This document shows, piece after piece, positions 35,676 through 45,448 of a stretch of DNA of 64,000 nt (its first letter is position 1; each line of letters begins with the position of its first letter). The translations under genes and the position numbers were made by a program. The stretch is taken from positions 2,994,001 to 3,058,000 of the forward strand of contig NZ_CP011270.1 of the NCBI RefSeq assembly GCF_001610835.1, written 5' to 3'. The DNA is from Planctomyces sp. SH-PL14 (lineage in GTDB: Bacteria; Planctomycetota; Planctomycetia; Planctomycetales; Planctomycetaceae). The notes under the pieces are model-generated. The model was not told the DNA's origin. It made no database searches and saw only the letters and a program-made list of their open reading frames with translations.

Positions 35676-35694
35676 GGGGACACGCCGTGTCCCC
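35676..35694 (-). terminator. Hairpin between sulfatase and aminotransferase genes
   Basis: A perfect 8-bp stem with 3-base loop (GGGGACAC/GTGTCCCC) just after the sulfatase stop at 35702. It has no T run, so it could be a transcription pause or mRNA-end structure rather than a true terminator. Confidence 0.35.
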
Positions 35695-35701
35695 GGCGGG
35701 T

Positions 35702-37231
35702 TCAGGGCATCTTCTTGGCAGCAGGGGCGGCGGGCGGGTCGACGGCCGGGAGGCGGAAGTCTTCGGAGAACGCGTGCTGCTCCGCCATAACCTTTTCAAG
35801 TCGCGCCAGGACGTCCGGATGGGAGGCCGCGACGTCTTTCGATTCCGTGGGGTCGGTACCGAGGTTGTAGAGCTCGGTCGAAATGGCCCCGTTCTTCACC
35901 TGCCGAAGGTTCTGCCGCACAGCCTTCCAATCGCCGATCCGCACCGACTGCTGGCCGCCGTAGCTGCGGAACTCGCGGTACAGAAATGGACGTGGCTCCT
36001 GGCCTTCTCCGAGGAGCGTGGGGGCGAAGCTGATGCCGTCGAGACCGGCCGGCGTCAGCTCCGGCTTGCCGACGAGCGCCAGGATCGTCGGCAACCAGTC
36101 CTCAAAGCCGGTCACCCGGCGGGAGGTGTTGCCGGGGGCGATCTTTCCTTTCCATCGAACGAGGAGCGGCGCGACGATTCCCCCTTCGTAGAGCGAGCCT
36201 TTGCGGCCGCGGAGGTTTCTGCACGACTCGAAGAAGTCGGTGTCGGTCCCGCCGAGCCGGTCGTAGAGCGGGCCGTTGTCCGAGGTGAAGACGAAGATCG
36301 TGTTGTCGTCGAGCCCCAGTTGCTCGACCGCCTGCATCAGATCGCCGACGTGCTTGTCCATCCGGGTCACCATCGCGGCGTAGCAGGCCCGCGGAGTCGC
36401 ATGGGGGAGATAGCTGCGATCGCCGAGGTAGGGCTCTTCCTCGAACGCGCCGCGGTATTCGGCGAGGGCGTCGTCCGGGACCTGGAGGGCCAGATGCGGG
36501 ATCGTGGTCGGGACGAACAGGAAGAACGGGCGGTCCTTGTTGTCATGGACGAACTTCACCGCCTGGGCGGCGATGAGGTCGGCGGAGAAGTCCGGACCGG
36601 AGTAGCCGGCGTAGCTCTCCGGCTTCGTCGGATCGACGCCAGCAGGGAGCTTCTGATGGGCGGAGAAGGGCGGGTTCCGGAGTTCGACTTTCTCATCGTT
36701 GCTCCAGAGGTACGTCGGGTAGAAATTGTGCGCGACCGCCTGGTCGTTGTAGCCGTAGAAGGTGTCGATCCCCTGCCGCAGCGGCGCGCCGGTCGATGTC
36801 GGGCCGCCGAGCCCCCATTTGCCAAACGCCCCCGTGACATAGCCCGCCTTCTTCATCAGCTCGGCGAGCGTGACGGTCTCATCGAGGATCGGGAACTGCC
36901 CTTCGGGGATTCCCTTCGCTTCGTTCTTCATCCCGACGTTGTCGCGGACGACCGCGTGGCCGGGGTGCATCCCCGTCATCAGCACACATCGCGACGGGGC
37001 GCAGACCGCGTTCCCGCTGTAGTGCGCGGCGAACTTCATTCCCTCGACGCCGATCCGGTCGATGTTCGGAGTCCGGATCTTCTTCTGACCGTAGGCGCCC
37101 AGATCGCCGAAGCCGAGGTCGTCGGCCAGGATGAAGACGACGTTCGGCGGTCGGTCGGCCGCTCCGGCGACACTGGCGATCAGCAGGATCGCGGCGAGCG
37201 TCAGAATGACCTTTGAGCCGTTCCTCCCCAT
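35702..37231 (-). CDS. Secreted arylsulfatase
   Basis: 509 residues from ATG 37231, with AAGGAGAG eight bases upstream. Signal peptide about 1-25 (VILTLAAILLIASVAGAA). Sulfatase family S1: metal-binding D37-D38 in ILADDLGFGDLG, formylglycine site C77-A-P-S-R, HYSGNAVC, FGKWGLGG near 145, and DNGP in VFTSDNGPLYDR. It hydrolyses sulfate esters, probably of sulfated polysaccharides, in the periplasm after conversion of C77 by a maturase not seen in this window. Planctomycetes carry many such enzymes. Downstream of queA on the same strand, 59 bp apart. Confidence 0.94.
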   Translation of the reverse strand: MGRNGSKVILTLAAILLIASVAGAADRPPNVVFILADDLGFGDLGAYGQKKIRTPNIDRIGVEGMKFAAHYSGNAVCAPSRCVLMTGMHPGHAVVRDNVGMKNEAKGIPEGQFPILDETVTLAELMKKAGYVTGAFGKWGLGGPTSTGAPLRQGIDTFYGYNDQAVAHNFYPTYLWSNDEKVELRNPPFSAHQKLPAGVDPTKPESYAGYSGPDFSADLIAAQAVKFVHDNKDRPFFLFVPTTIPHLALQVPDDALAEYRGAFEEEPYLGDRSYLPHATPRACYAAMVTRMDKHVGDLMQAVEQLGLDDNTIFVFTSDNGPLYDRLGGTDTDFFESCRNLRGRKGSLYEGGIVAPLLVRWKGKIAPGNTSRRVTGFEDWLPTILALVGKPELTPAGLDGISFAPTLLGEGQEPRPFLYREFRSYGGQQSVRIGDWKAVRQNLRQVKNGAISTELYNLGTDPTESKDVAASHPDVLARLEKVMAEQHAFSEDFRLPAVDPPAAPAAKKMP

Positions 37232-37290
37232 TCCGGTCTCTCCTTCTCGATGGGGCGTTTCCTTCCGCTGCGGCGCGGGCGACGGGGTCA

Positions 37291-38367
37291 TCACTGGATG
37301 AACATGGCGTCGCCGTAGCTGAAGAACCGGTAGCGGTTCTCCACCGCCTCGCGATACGCCTGCATCGTCAGATCGTAGCCCGCCCGTGCGCAAACCAGAA
37401 CGATGAGGGTCGACTTCGGGAGGTGGAAGTTCGTCAGCATCGCGTCGACGACCCGGAACCGGTACGGCGGCCGGATGAAGAGCCGCGTGTCGCCGCTCCA
37501 GGGGGCGAGCTCGCCGGCATCGACGTTCTGGGCGGCAGCCGCAGACTCCAGCGTCCGGACGCTCGTCGTCCCGACCGCGACAACTCGGCCTTCCGCGGCT
37601 CGGGTCCGCTGGATGAGGGCAGACGTCTCCTCGGGAAGCCCGCACCACTCGGAGTGCATGGCGTGATCGGCAAGCTGCTCGGCACTGACCGGACGGAACG
37701 TCCCCAGGCCGACATGGAGCGTGACGTAACCGATCTCAATCCCCTTCGCGCGGATCGCGGCCAGAACGTCGTCGGTGAAGTGGAGTCCGGCGGTCGGGGC
37801 GGCCACCGAGCCGGGATGCCGTGCGAAGCGGGTCTGGTATCGCTCCCGGTCCTCGGCCCGCTCTTCAGCCCGCTCGATGTACGGCGGAAGCGGCACCGCG
37901 CCGTAGCGGTCGAGGAGAGACAGAAACGAGTCTGTCGAATGCGGTTCGGCGAGCCACTCACCGCCATCGCGCCGCTCGGCGAGGGTCACCCGCAGCGGTG
38001 TGGCGACGGCCGGATCCGACGAGACGAGATCGAGCGTCTCTCCCTCTTGAAGCCTCCCGCGGGTCTGTCCGATGAGAATCCATCGGCCTGGCGAGTCTTC
38101 GCGTAGGAACAGCCCGTCCCACTTCCCCCCCGTCGCCGTGCGGAAGCCGTGCAGCTTGGCCGGGAGGACCCGCGTGTCGTTGAGGATCAGGCAGTCGCCG
38201 GGACGGAACTGGTCGACGAGCGCCGGGAAGGTCTCGTGCCGGATCGCTCCCGCGGCGCGGTCCACGAGCATCAGCCGTGAGGCGTCGCGTCGCTCCGCCG
38301 GCTCGTGCGCGATGAGTTCCGGCGGGAGGGCGTAGTCGTAGGCCGAGAGGCGGTCGAGGTCCGTCAT
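37291..38367 (-). CDS. queA: tRNA preQ1 ribosyltransferase-isomerase
   Basis: 358 residues from ATG 38367. QueA transfers and isomerises the ribosyl part of S-adenosylmethionine onto preQ1-tRNA to give epoxyqueuosine. Diagnostic motifs: YDYALPPELIAHEPAERRDASRL, LILNDTRVLPA near 57, YGAVPLPPYI near 155, the segment from SVAAPTAGLHFT near 193, LHVGLGTFRPV near 225 and LTNFHLPKSTL near 313. The start is 2 bp after the stop of the CrtI-like gene, so translation is probably coupled to an apparently unrelated enzyme. Confidence 0.95.
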   Translation of the reverse strand: MTDLDRLSAYDYALPPELIAHEPAERRDASRLMLVDRAAGAIRHETFPALVDQFRPGDCLILNDTRVLPAKLHGFRTATGGKWDGLFLREDSPGRWILIGQTRGRLQEGETLDLVSSDPAVATPLRVTLAERRDGGEWLAEPHSTDSFLSLLDRYGAVPLPPYIERAEERAEDRERYQTRFARHPGSVAAPTAGLHFTDDVLAAIRAKGIEIGYVTLHVGLGTFRPVSAEQLADHAMHSEWCGLPEETSALIQRTRAAEGRVVAVGTTSVRTLESAAAAQNVDAGELAPWSGDTRLFIRPPYRFRVVDAMLTNFHLPKSTLIVLVCARAGYDLTMQAYREAVENRYRFFSYGDAMFIQ

Positions 38368-38369
38368 GC

Positions 38370-39797
38370 TCAAACCGCGGCGGCGGCCGGGGTGAGGTAC
38401 TTGTCGACTTCGTTCGACACGATGACCCCGTAGTTCACCGCTCCGAGCCAGCCGGACATGATGATCCCGACCGAGCCGGCGTGATACAGTCCGCGGATCT
38501 GCTCCGGCAGCGACTGCGAAACCTTGAGCCCTTCGAACTTCGTCCCGAACGAAGCCCCGGCGAGATGCCGCGTGTAGAACTCGAAGGTCCGCGGCGTCGA
38601 GGCCTCGACCCAGTCGACCTTCTGCCGGACATCCGGGATGTACTTCTCCAGGCAGGCGAGGGTCGTCTCGCAGAGGTCCTTCTTGTCCGCCTCGTACTGT
38701 TCTTCGGGGAGGTTGGCCCAGTCGCTGTAGTTGGCGTTCGTCGAGGAGACGATCAGCCAGCGGTCGGAGCCGGGGCGGGTCTCGGGATAGTAGAACGAGA
38801 ACGTCCGGCTGCTGACGTCCTTGCTGAGCATCGCCTGGATGTCGAAGCCGTTCCGCTCGGAGTGGAACAGCAGGTCCCCCTGGTAGTCGAAACCCATGCC
38901 GGGCTTGAGACCGATGTAGACCTGGCAGCTCGAGTTGTTGAGCCGGACCGCCTTGGCTTCCTCGACGTAGTCCTTGTCGAAGTGGTCGGCGCCGACGAGG
39001 TTCAGGATGGTCGACTTGACGTTGGCGTTGGACATCACGGCGCCGCAGGTGACGCGGCGGCCGTTCACCCAGATGGCCGAGACCCGGCGGTCGGGCGTGA
39101 CTTCGATCCGTTCCACGGAAGCCCGGATCCGGAGGTCGACGCCGTTCTTCTCCATCTCGGCCCGCATGAGTTCGACAAGCCGGTCCGTTCCTCCCTGGAA
39201 CGTGAAGACCCCCTTGCTCATGAAGTTGGAGAAGACGATCCCGTAGGTGATGGCGGGATCTTCGAGGGTCGAGCCGTTGGCATACGTGATCGGCTCCATC
39301 AGGAGGCGGACGACGTCGGACCGGCCGGGGAAGAAGCGTTCGAAGAGTTCGCGGGTCGTGGTGTGCTGGTCGTCGAAGAAGTTCATCTTCCGCGCGGTGT
39401 CGAAGAAGTCCGCGACAGTGGCCGGGGCGATGCCGAACTTCTCGATGAGGATCCGCGTGAAGTCGTCGCGGTCGAAGGTGGTCGTCAGCGAGAATTGGGG
39501 GTTCTCGAAGCGGACCCCTTTGAGCTGGACGATGGAGTCGGCGATCTCTTTGGTCCAATACTTCCGGCACGACTTGATCATGCCGACGGGGAAGCCGTGG
39601 AGGGAGATGTCGAAGATGTGACCGCCGCGGCGCTTGAACCAGGTGGCCATGCCGCCGAGCTGGTAGTGGTGCTCCAGCAGCAACACCGACCGGCCGGCGC
39701 GGGCGAGGATGTTTGCGCTGGTCATCCCGGCGAGTCCGCTGCCGATCACGACGACGTCGTAGTGATCCCGGACGCCGTGGAGAAAGTCCTTCGCCAT
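38370..39797 (-). CDS. CrtI/CrtISO-like FAD-dependent oxidoreductase
   Basis: 475 residues from ATG 39797. Dinucleotide-binding motif [20 protein letters not shown] near 14 and ELEHH-type acidic end with [16 protein letters not shown]. The C-terminal FAD motif is [22 protein letters not shown]. The family includes phytoene desaturases, carotenoid isomerases and all-trans-retinol saturases; carotenoid pigments are common in planctomycetes. No other carotenoid gene is nearby, so the substrate is open. It may be co-transcribed with queA. Confidence 0.82.
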   Translation of the reverse strand: MAKDFLHGVRDHYDVVVIGSGLAGMTSANILARAGRSVLLLEHHYQLGGMATWFKRRGGHIFDISLHGFPVGMIKSCRKYWTKEIADSIVQLKGVRFENPQFSLTTTFDRDDFTRILIEKFGIAPATVADFFDTARKMNFFDDQHTTTRELFERFFPGRSDVVRLLMEPITYANGSTLEDPAITYGIVFSNFMSKGVFTFQGGTDRLVELMRAEMEKNGVDLRIRASVERIEVTPDRRVSAIWVNGRRVTCGAVMSNANVKSTILNLVGADHFDKDYVEEAKAVRLNNSSCQVYIGLKPGMGFDYQGDLLFHSERNGFDIQAMLSKDVSSRTFSFYYPETRPGSDRWLIVSSTNANYSDWANLPEEQYEADKKDLCETTLACLEKYIPDVRQKVDWVEASTPRTFEFYTRHLAGASFGTKFEGLKVSQSLPEQIRGLYHAGSVGIIMSGWLGAVNYGVIVSNEVDKYLTPAAAAV

Positions 39798-39979
39798 TCC
39801 TGATTGATCCTGTCGGCCCCGTGGGGCGACCTGTTGATACTGCGGGGTCGAAAACTCCCAAGTTTACGTGGAAGCCCCGTATTTACCAGCCCGGGGAAGG
39901 TAGCGGAGAGGCTTAAGGCGGAAGGCTGAAGGTAGAGAAGAGGCCCGCCCGGCGGTCGGTTTGGCGAGGGTTGCCAGGC

Positions 39980-41101
39980 CTAGAAGCGGAACGGTTCCCC
40001 GAACACCTCGTGCTCGGCTCGCATTCCGACGTTCGTCAGCAGCCCCAGAGCGAGCGCCGTCGTCACGAGGCTTGATCCCCCGTGGCTCAAGAGCGGCAGC
40101 GTGATCCCCGTGATCGGCATCAGGCCGACCGTCATCGCCGTGTTGATTGCCGCCTGGGTCGCCAGGAGGGTCACGACTCCCACCGCCAGCAGGCGTCCGA
40201 ACGGCTCCTGGGTTCGGGCCGCGATCCGCAGGCCGCAGCCGAGGAGGGCCAGATAGAGGCCGATCACCGCACACGCTCCCCACACGCCCCACCGCTCGCC
40301 GACGAGGCAGAACACGAAGTCGGTCCGTGATTCCGGCAGCGAGTAGGCCAGCGGATCGGCGACCGGCATTCCGGCCAGGTCGCTTCCCCAGACACCCCCC
40401 AGAGCCAGCATCTGTTTCGACTGGTGGAGGTGGTAGGCGTCTCCCTTCGGCGGTGCGCCGCCGTCGGTCTGCGTGAAGACGGCCGTGACGCGCGACCGTT
40501 GTTCGGAGCTCATCACCTGCCACAGCATTGGCAGCGACAGGGCGCCGAGGAGGGCGATCGGGACGAGGTGTCGCAGGCGGGCTCCGGCTGCGAAGAGCAT
40601 GGCGTAGAGCATGGGGAAGAACAGCATGGCCGTCCCCAGGTTGGGTTCTTTGAGGATCAGGACGACCGGGACGAGCGTCATCAGAAACGGGGGGATCAGG
40701 CCCCAGAGGGTCCGATAGTTCTCCCGCATCATGAGGTAGGCGCTGAGGGAGAGGATGTAGGCCAGCTTCATCAGTTCGGACGGCTGCATCTGGAAGCCGC
40801 CGAGTGAGATCCAGCGGCGGGAGCCGTTGCGGGCGGGGAAGGCGTAGACAACAAGTAGGAGGACGATCGCGATGGCGAAGAGGCTCCAGGCGATGGAGCG
40901 GAGTCGGCGGTAGTGCCAGACGAGGGAGGTGGTCCAGGTGAGGACGGCGAGTGTCAGCCAGACCATTTGGCGGGACCAGTAGTCGCCGCTGCCGACGAGC
41001 TCATCGCCGCGGGCGATTCCGCCGAGTCCGAGGGCGATGAGCAGGCCGGCGCAGAGCGGGACCTCGAGGGGCCAGCGTCGGGTGGTCAGCGCGTCGTCCA
41101 T
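39980..41101 (-). CDS. rodA: Rod shape-determining protein RodA (SEDS glycosyltransferase)
   Basis: 373 residues from ATG 41101, with AAGGA about ten bases upstream. About ten membrane helices. SEDS landmarks: RRWISLGGFQMQPSELMKLAYIL near 92, LKEPNLGTAML near 143 and the C-terminal LPLLSHGGSSLVTTALALGLL. A YSLPESRTDFVFCLVGERWG loop corresponds to the conserved PE.HTDFIF segment. RodA-type proteins polymerise peptidoglycan from lipid II during elongation. This is a direct argument for peptidoglycan synthesis in this organism. FtsW is the alternative; length and motif order favour RodA. The gene is separate from mreB/mrdA. Confidence 0.9.
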   Translation of the reverse strand: MDDALTTRRWPLEVPLCAGLLIALGLGGIARGDELVGSGDYWSRQMVWLTLAVLTWTTSLVWHYRRLRSIAWSLFAIAIVLLLVVYAFPARNGSRRWISLGGFQMQPSELMKLAYILSLSAYLMMRENYRTLWGLIPPFLMTLVPVVLILKEPNLGTAMLFFPMLYAMLFAAGARLRHLVPIALLGALSLPMLWQVMSSEQRSRVTAVFTQTDGGAPPKGDAYHLHQSKQMLALGGVWGSDLAGMPVADPLAYSLPESRTDFVFCLVGERWGVWGACAVIGLYLALLGCGLRIAARTQEPFGRLLAVGVVTLLATQAAINTAMTVGLMPITGITLPLLSHGGSSLVTTALALGLLTNVGMRAEHEVFGEPFRF

Positions 41102-41174
41102 TTTCGGAATCCTTTCCGTAGCGAGTGCGGTTGGGATTCTGAGGAAACCAGGAAATCTGGAAAACCCCAATCAC

Positions 41175-41485
41175 ACCGGGTCCAGGGGCACCCTGGTCAG
41201 GGGGTGCAGGGGGCAGAATGCCTCTTGCCCGCCGGAGGCCTGGCCGTCGAGAGATGTCTGAAGGAGTGCGTGTCCAAGCGCGGACGGCGTGCCGTATGCC
41301 CCCTTACCAACCCGTGGGGATTGGGAGCGAGCGGTGAGTTCTCAGCGCCGGTGCCACCAAGGGGACATCCGTTGTTTACCACGGTTCCTCATGGAAGCGC
41401 CTCCGGCGGCAAGGGGTTCCCCCTTGACCCCGGCTGCCGTGGAACGTTGGGTTTAAGCTATGAGCGTCGTGCCGGCAAGGACGTC
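41175..41485 (-). repeat. Dispersed intergenic repeat, copy 8 (full)
   Basis: Reverse copy, CCGGGTCCAGGGGCACC to GCCGGCAAGGACGTC. The right arm is altered (GGGGGCAGAATGCCTC) and the left hairpin is GGGGTTCCCCC. It ends two bases from the GspK stop codon (41488-41490). It lies 73 bp upstream of the rodA start. Confidence 0.92.
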
Positions 41486-41487
41486 AA

Positions 41488-43179
41488 TCACTGAGAGGCG
41501 GGTGCCGGATTCGTCGTGTTGTTCTGCGGAATGTTCTGCACCCGATAGCCCGCACCCAGCTGCGAAATGTCCCGATGGAACTTGATCGACGGCGGCAACT
41601 TCGACGCATCGATCATCGCCTCCAGCCGCGACACCGGCCCCCCCTGATCAAAATAACCCAGCGCCTGCACCCGATAAACGTCCCCCCGGGCCGTGATGTA
41701 TGGATCAAGCAGCCGCATCTGCGAAATCGCCGTCATCGTGCCGTCCGGACTGTCCGTCACGATCCCGTTGATGAGCAACCACCCCGTCGTCGCCCGGATC
41801 GCCACCTGATCCTCCGACACACCGCCGTCCGAACCGATCACCTGCGAACTGACGATCGCGTCGGCAATCTCCGGCGTCATATCGGGAATCCCATACAGCA
41901 CCTCCCGCCGCGCCTGATTCACGTTGATCCGGCCATCGACCGTCTCCGCCGTCGACGTCGCCAGCGCCTCAAACAGCGGCGGCAGAGTCGTCGCTAGACT
42001 CGCGGGATCGAACGGCCACGGGCTCGTCAGCGTCACGCTCGATCCCTCGATCGTCGCCTCGACCTCCGCCCCCACCAGCTCGTAGAGCGACGCAAACCGG
42101 TACGAGCCGCCTCCCGAGAGATCGAGCCCCCCGCGCGTCACCGTCCCCTCGCCACCGCGGATGACCTGCTTGGCCACCCCCTCAACGACTTCCTTGATCG
42201 CGTTGTCCGCCTGGTCGCTTCCGGTCGAGGCGACCCCGCTCCGGACACTCTCGAGGTCCGGGACATTCGTCGCCCCGTTCATCCGGAACGCCGTGATGAA
42301 GATGGCCGCCTCTTCTCCCAGCTCGTCTTCGAGCTGGTCGTACAACTCGGTCAGGAGCGCCTGGTTGATGTCGATCTTGGCCGACCCGTCGGCCCGCGTG
42401 TTCCGCTCGCGGCTGAAACAGGTCAGGAAGGACTGCCAGCCCGGATCGAGCAGGCCGTCCGCATTGTCGTACGGCAGCGAGTCGGCCCCGTCGTTCTCGT
42501 TCGGATCGAGGAGGCCGTTGCAGTTGGCGTCCTCGCCATACAGGATCTGCGGCGTCATACCGACGACCAGCAACAGCTCATCGAGCGAATCGAGGGCCGC
42601 GTTCTTGCAGAGCCGGGGCGGGCTGAAGGATTCGTAGGCGTCGCTCTCGGCACCGAACTCCCGCTGCTCCTCGTCGGCATCGACGTAGTCGAGAATCGAG
42701 TCCGCGATCGCTTCCGTCATCCCCGGAAGGTTCATGAGCATGTCCCGCTGCTGGACCTCATCCAGCTCCAGGTTCACGATCGCGTTGACGTTCAGCTTTC
42801 CCGATTCGTCCATCAGGCCGAAGCGGACCGAGGCGGAACTCGGGTCCGTCTCGACGGGAGCGATGATCGCGAACCGGCCGGTCGACCGGGGCGTCCCCCC
42901 CTGCATCTGCAGCTTGCCCGCAAAGGCGGTCGGGTTGTGGTACAGGTTCGACGCCGTGGCGTCGTCCGGCACTCCGAGGATCGCGGCCGCGTACTCGATC
43001 CCCGACTGAGCAAAGGCGCGGGCCTGGGCTTCCCGGCCCGACATGACCGTCGCTTCCCGCTCCGTGATCATGGTCTCCGTGAAGGTCGCGATCCCGAGCG
43101 TGAGGAGAACGACCACCACGAGCACAACGACGAGCGCGCTGCCGCGCCGGGATTCCGGATTCGATGTCGACCGCTGCAT
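41488..43179 (-). CDS. GspK-like minor pseudopilin/general secretion protein K
   Basis: 563 residues from ATG 43179. A short basic leader (RRGS) precedes a prepilin-type hydrophobic helix (ALVVVLVVVVLLTLGIATFT) like other GspK N-termini. The rest is periplasmic: MDESGKLNVNAIVNLELDEV near 125 and a second helix-hairpin-helix region INVNQARREVLYGIPDMTPE near 440 are typical of the GspK fold, in which SAM-like domains sit on the pseudopilus tip. A dockerin-like DANCNGLLDPNENDG segment near 245 may bind calcium. No other type II secretion gene is adjacent, which is common for planctomycete GspK-like proteins; the role may be in pilus-like assembly with DUF1559 proteins. Confidence 0.82.
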   Translation of the reverse strand: MQRSTSNPESRRGSALVVVLVVVVLLTLGIATFTETMITEREATVMSGREAQARAFAQSGIEYAAAILGVPDDATASNLYHNPTAFAGKLQMQGGTPRSTGRFAIIAPVETDPSSASVRFGLMDESGKLNVNAIVNLELDEVQQRDMLMNLPGMTEAIADSILDYVDADEEQREFGAESDAYESFSPPRLCKNAALDSLDELLLVVGMTPQILYGEDANCNGLLDPNENDGADSLPYDNADGLLDPGWQSFLTCFSRERNTRADGSAKIDINQALLTELYDQLEDELGEEAAIFITAFRMNGATNVPDLESVRSGVASTGSDQADNAIKEVVEGVAKQVIRGGEGTVTRGGLDLSGGGSYRFASLYELVGAEVEATIEGSSVTLTSPWPFDPASLATTLPPLFEALATSTAETVDGRINVNQARREVLYGIPDMTPEIADAIVSSQVIGSDGGVSEDQVAIRATTGWLLINGIVTDSPDGTMTAISQMRLLDPYITARGDVYRVQALGYFDQGGPVSRLEAMIDASKLPPSIKFHRDISQLGAGYRVQNIPQNNTTNPAPASQ

Positions 43180-43324
43180 CGGACGAAGCCTCAACCTGCC
43201 GCCGGGACCGATTCCCGACCCATTGAGCGTAACCGCTCGGCGGGCCACGACCAAGGAGCAGATTCCAAGGGGAGCAATGACTTCAGCCGGTCTTCACTCG
43301 CTGAGACGCGAACTCCGACGGAGT

Positions 43325-43621
43325 TCAGTTCCGGCCGAGGAGTTCATCCATCGCGGCCTGGTCCTGAGGACCCTGCTCCGCCTGAGCCTTCTTCCAGGCT
43401 CGGTAAAAGCCGAACGAGAAGGCGGCCGTCAGCGAGAACGGCATCGAGAGCATGAAGAGGATGCTGTACATGTAGGCCTTGGGACGGAGGTTCTCCTCCT
43501 CCGTGGCCTGCTTGGATTCGTTGGCCAGCTTGCACAGCGGGCAGGCCGAGGCCTGCGGGACGGTCGGGGCGAAGCCGAACAGACCGGCGGTCGCGACAGC
43601 AGCGAAGATCCAGCGGCGCAT
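43325..43621 (-). CDS. Small exported membrane protein with CxxC
   Basis: 98 residues from ATG 43621. A signal sequence (FAAVATAGLFGFAPTVPQASA) is followed by C27-P-L-C30, then a membrane helix (YMYSILFMLSMPFSLTAAFSFGF) and a basic/acidic C-terminus. The CPLC pair just after the signal site and the position 18 bp downstream of the SCO1-DUF420 gene suggest a helper role in cytochrome oxidase copper or haem assembly, which is inference. A small inverted repeat (GAACTCC/GGAGTTC) overlaps the stop codon. Confidence 0.7.
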   Translation of the reverse strand: MRRWIFAAVATAGLFGFAPTVPQASACPLCKLANESKQATEEENLRPKAYMYSILFMLSMPFSLTAAFSFGFYRAWKKAQAEQGPQDQAAMDELLGRN

Positions 43622-43639
43622 CGGAACCCCTTCCTTCGT

Positions 43640-44953
43640 TTACCCGAGCCGCGGGTCGCCCCACGGTCCCAGATACAGCATCCAGTAGATGATAACCCCG
43701 GTCACAGAGACGTACAGCCAGATCGGAAACGTCACCTTGGCGATCCGGCGGTGGGCGATCCACTGCTCCCGGAAGCCCCGATACAGGGTGATCGACGCCA
43801 GGATCGGGACGACCGCGGCCAGAATGATATGACTGAACAGGATCGTCCGATAGACGATCAGCGGCGTTCCCGTTCCCGCGAACCGCTTCGACGACGAGCC
43901 CGTATAGTGCTGCAGGGCAAAGTGATAGGTCAGATAGGTCACCAGGAAGGCGATCGAAACCAGGAACGCCGTCACCATCAGCCGCTTGTGCAGCGGGACG
44001 TTCCGCCCCTTGATCGCGATCAGGCCACCCAGGAGCAGGAGCGTCGAGAGGCCGTTCAGGCCGGCGTTCGTCGTCGGCAGGCGTTCGACCCAGGCCGGGA
44101 CAGTGCCACCGGCCAGCGGCGGGGCGGTGGTCGGCGTTCCCGCGCCCGGAAGGGCGGTTCCCTTCACCGCCGGTTTGTTCTCTTCCGGGGTCTCACGGCG
44201 GCCCTGGAGCACGAGCTTGAGGTCCTTGAACTCCTCGTCGACCCGGCCGTCGTACCATCCGAGGACCTTTCCCTCCTTGTCGACGTGGATCAGGTGCATG
44301 TCGTGGGCGAATTCCATTCCCGGCGGGGCGTCCTTCTGCCGCCAGAACGGGACCTTGAAGCCCTCGCGGATCAGCCGGGAGATCTCGTCCTTCGTGCCGG
44401 TCAGGAACAGCCATTCGTTGTCCGGCGAGTAGATCTGGGCGAAGCCCTTCATGTTCTGCGGCGTGTCGTGCTCGGCATCGACCGTGATCGTCACGAAGCG
44501 GGCGTCGTAGGGGTACTTCGTCTTCTCGACGTCCAGATCCTTGATCAGCCCGCGGATCCGGGCACACATGGCAGGACACTGCTCAACGCAGCGGGTGAAG
44601 ATGAAGCTGACGACCCACGGGCGGCCCAGGAGATCCTGGCGGGTGACCGTCTTGCCGTTCTGATCGACGAGTGAAAAATCGTCGACGTGGTCCGGGTCCC
44701 AGACGCGGCGGTTGCCCGACTCGTCGATCGGGATCGTCGGAATCCGCGGAGCCGGGGCGCCGTCGGCTGTCCCCGGAGGAGCGATCTGCTCGCCCGCCGG
44801 CTTGGGCTCGGCCGGTTCCGCTGCGGCGGCTGGTGGTGTTTCCTGAGCGGCGGTCTCACGATCGCCAGCCGGGCCGAGCCCCAGGCTCAGGACGACCAGC
44901 CACACGAGCAGGGAGCCGGACAGAAAGGGACAAAAACGCTTCACTCGGGGCAT
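43640..44953 (-). CDS. SCO1/SenC copper chaperone fused to a DUF420 membrane domain
   Basis: 437 residues from ATG 44953. Signal/anchor at 8-30, then a Pro/Ala-rich linker. The SCO1 thioredoxin-like domain (about 90-280) has the copper-binding FTRCVEQCPAMC motif and the distal His in AHDMHLIHVDKEG. From about 305 the protein has four membrane helices matching DUF420 (LNGLSTLLLLGGLIAIKGRN, VTAFLVSIAFLVTYLTYH, YRTILFSHIILAAVVPILA, WLYVSVTGVIIYWMLYL). SCO1 delivers copper to cytochrome oxidase CuA; DUF420/CtaM-like proteins assist oxidase assembly. Having both in one chain supports a shared role. The cox genes are not in the window. Confidence 0.88.
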   Translation of the reverse strand: MPRVKRFCPFLSGSLLVWLVVLSLGLGPAGDRETAAQETPPAAAAEPAEPKPAGEQIAPPGTADGAPAPRIPTIPIDESGNRRVWDPDHVDDFSLVDQNGKTVTRQDLLGRPWVVSFIFTRCVEQCPAMCARIRGLIKDLDVEKTKYPYDARFVTITVDAEHDTPQNMKGFAQIYSPDNEWLFLTGTKDEISRLIREGFKVPFWRQKDAPPGMEFAHDMHLIHVDKEGKVLGWYDGRVDEEFKDLKLVLQGRRETPEENKPAVKGTALPGAGTPTTAPPLAGGTVPAWVERLPTTNAGLNGLSTLLLLGGLIAIKGRNVPLHKRLMVTAFLVSIAFLVTYLTYHFALQHYTGSSSKRFAGTGTPLIVYRTILFSHIILAAVVPILASITLYRGFREQWIAHRRIAKVTFPIWLYVSVTGVIIYWMLYLGPWGDPRLG

Positions 44954-45448
44954 CTCATGGGGACTTCGTCGACGTTCACCCGCCGACGAAGCGGCCGGCA
45001 GGGAGCTTCCACTATAGGCCTGTCGTTGCCGCGGAAGCACCCAAGCTCGGAACCAGGAGTGCGTCGAGCGGCGTTTTCTCAGTCGCGGCAATCGCCCCGA
45101 AGCCCCTCGACGAAGTGGTCACGCGTTCAGAGGCGAGTTGTTCCCAACGCCGTTTTGCGCGGTCTCCGCGAGTTTCCCACATCCCCTCGCCTGCGACCGC
45201 GAAGGGCAGCCGGTTCAGTCTGGGCAACCTGGGAATGAGGCCGTCGGCGTCGGATCGAAAGGAGGCTGAGCGGCCCGCCAAATCCTGCCGATCCGCATCG
45301 TCCGGAGTCACACTTCTCTAGGAAAAGTGCAGCGTTTTTGACTAGGTTTCGCCCGCCTCCGAGGACGATGGTTCTCTCAGATTCGGATCATCGGCCGGGA
45401 GCCGAAAGGAATGTCGGCTTCCCGTCGGATCGCCAGGGAACGGCTTCT
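44954..45448. other. Divergent intergenic region, no gene seen
   Basis: 495 bases between the SCO1-DUF420 start and the LpoB-like start. Short frames (for example 45012-45311 reverse) lack any family signal. Contains an AT-richer stretch CGTTTTTGACTAGG near 45330 that may be part of the promoter of the lipoprotein pair. Confidence 0.45.

Noticed and set aside
35591-37216. 541-codon open frame on the + strand
   Set aside because: Antisense to the sulfatase gene, whose active-site motif and ribosome-binding site are clear.
43043-44674. 543-codon open frame on the + strand
   Set aside because: Antisense to the SCO1-DUF420 and CPLC genes; highly charged low-complexity sequence.
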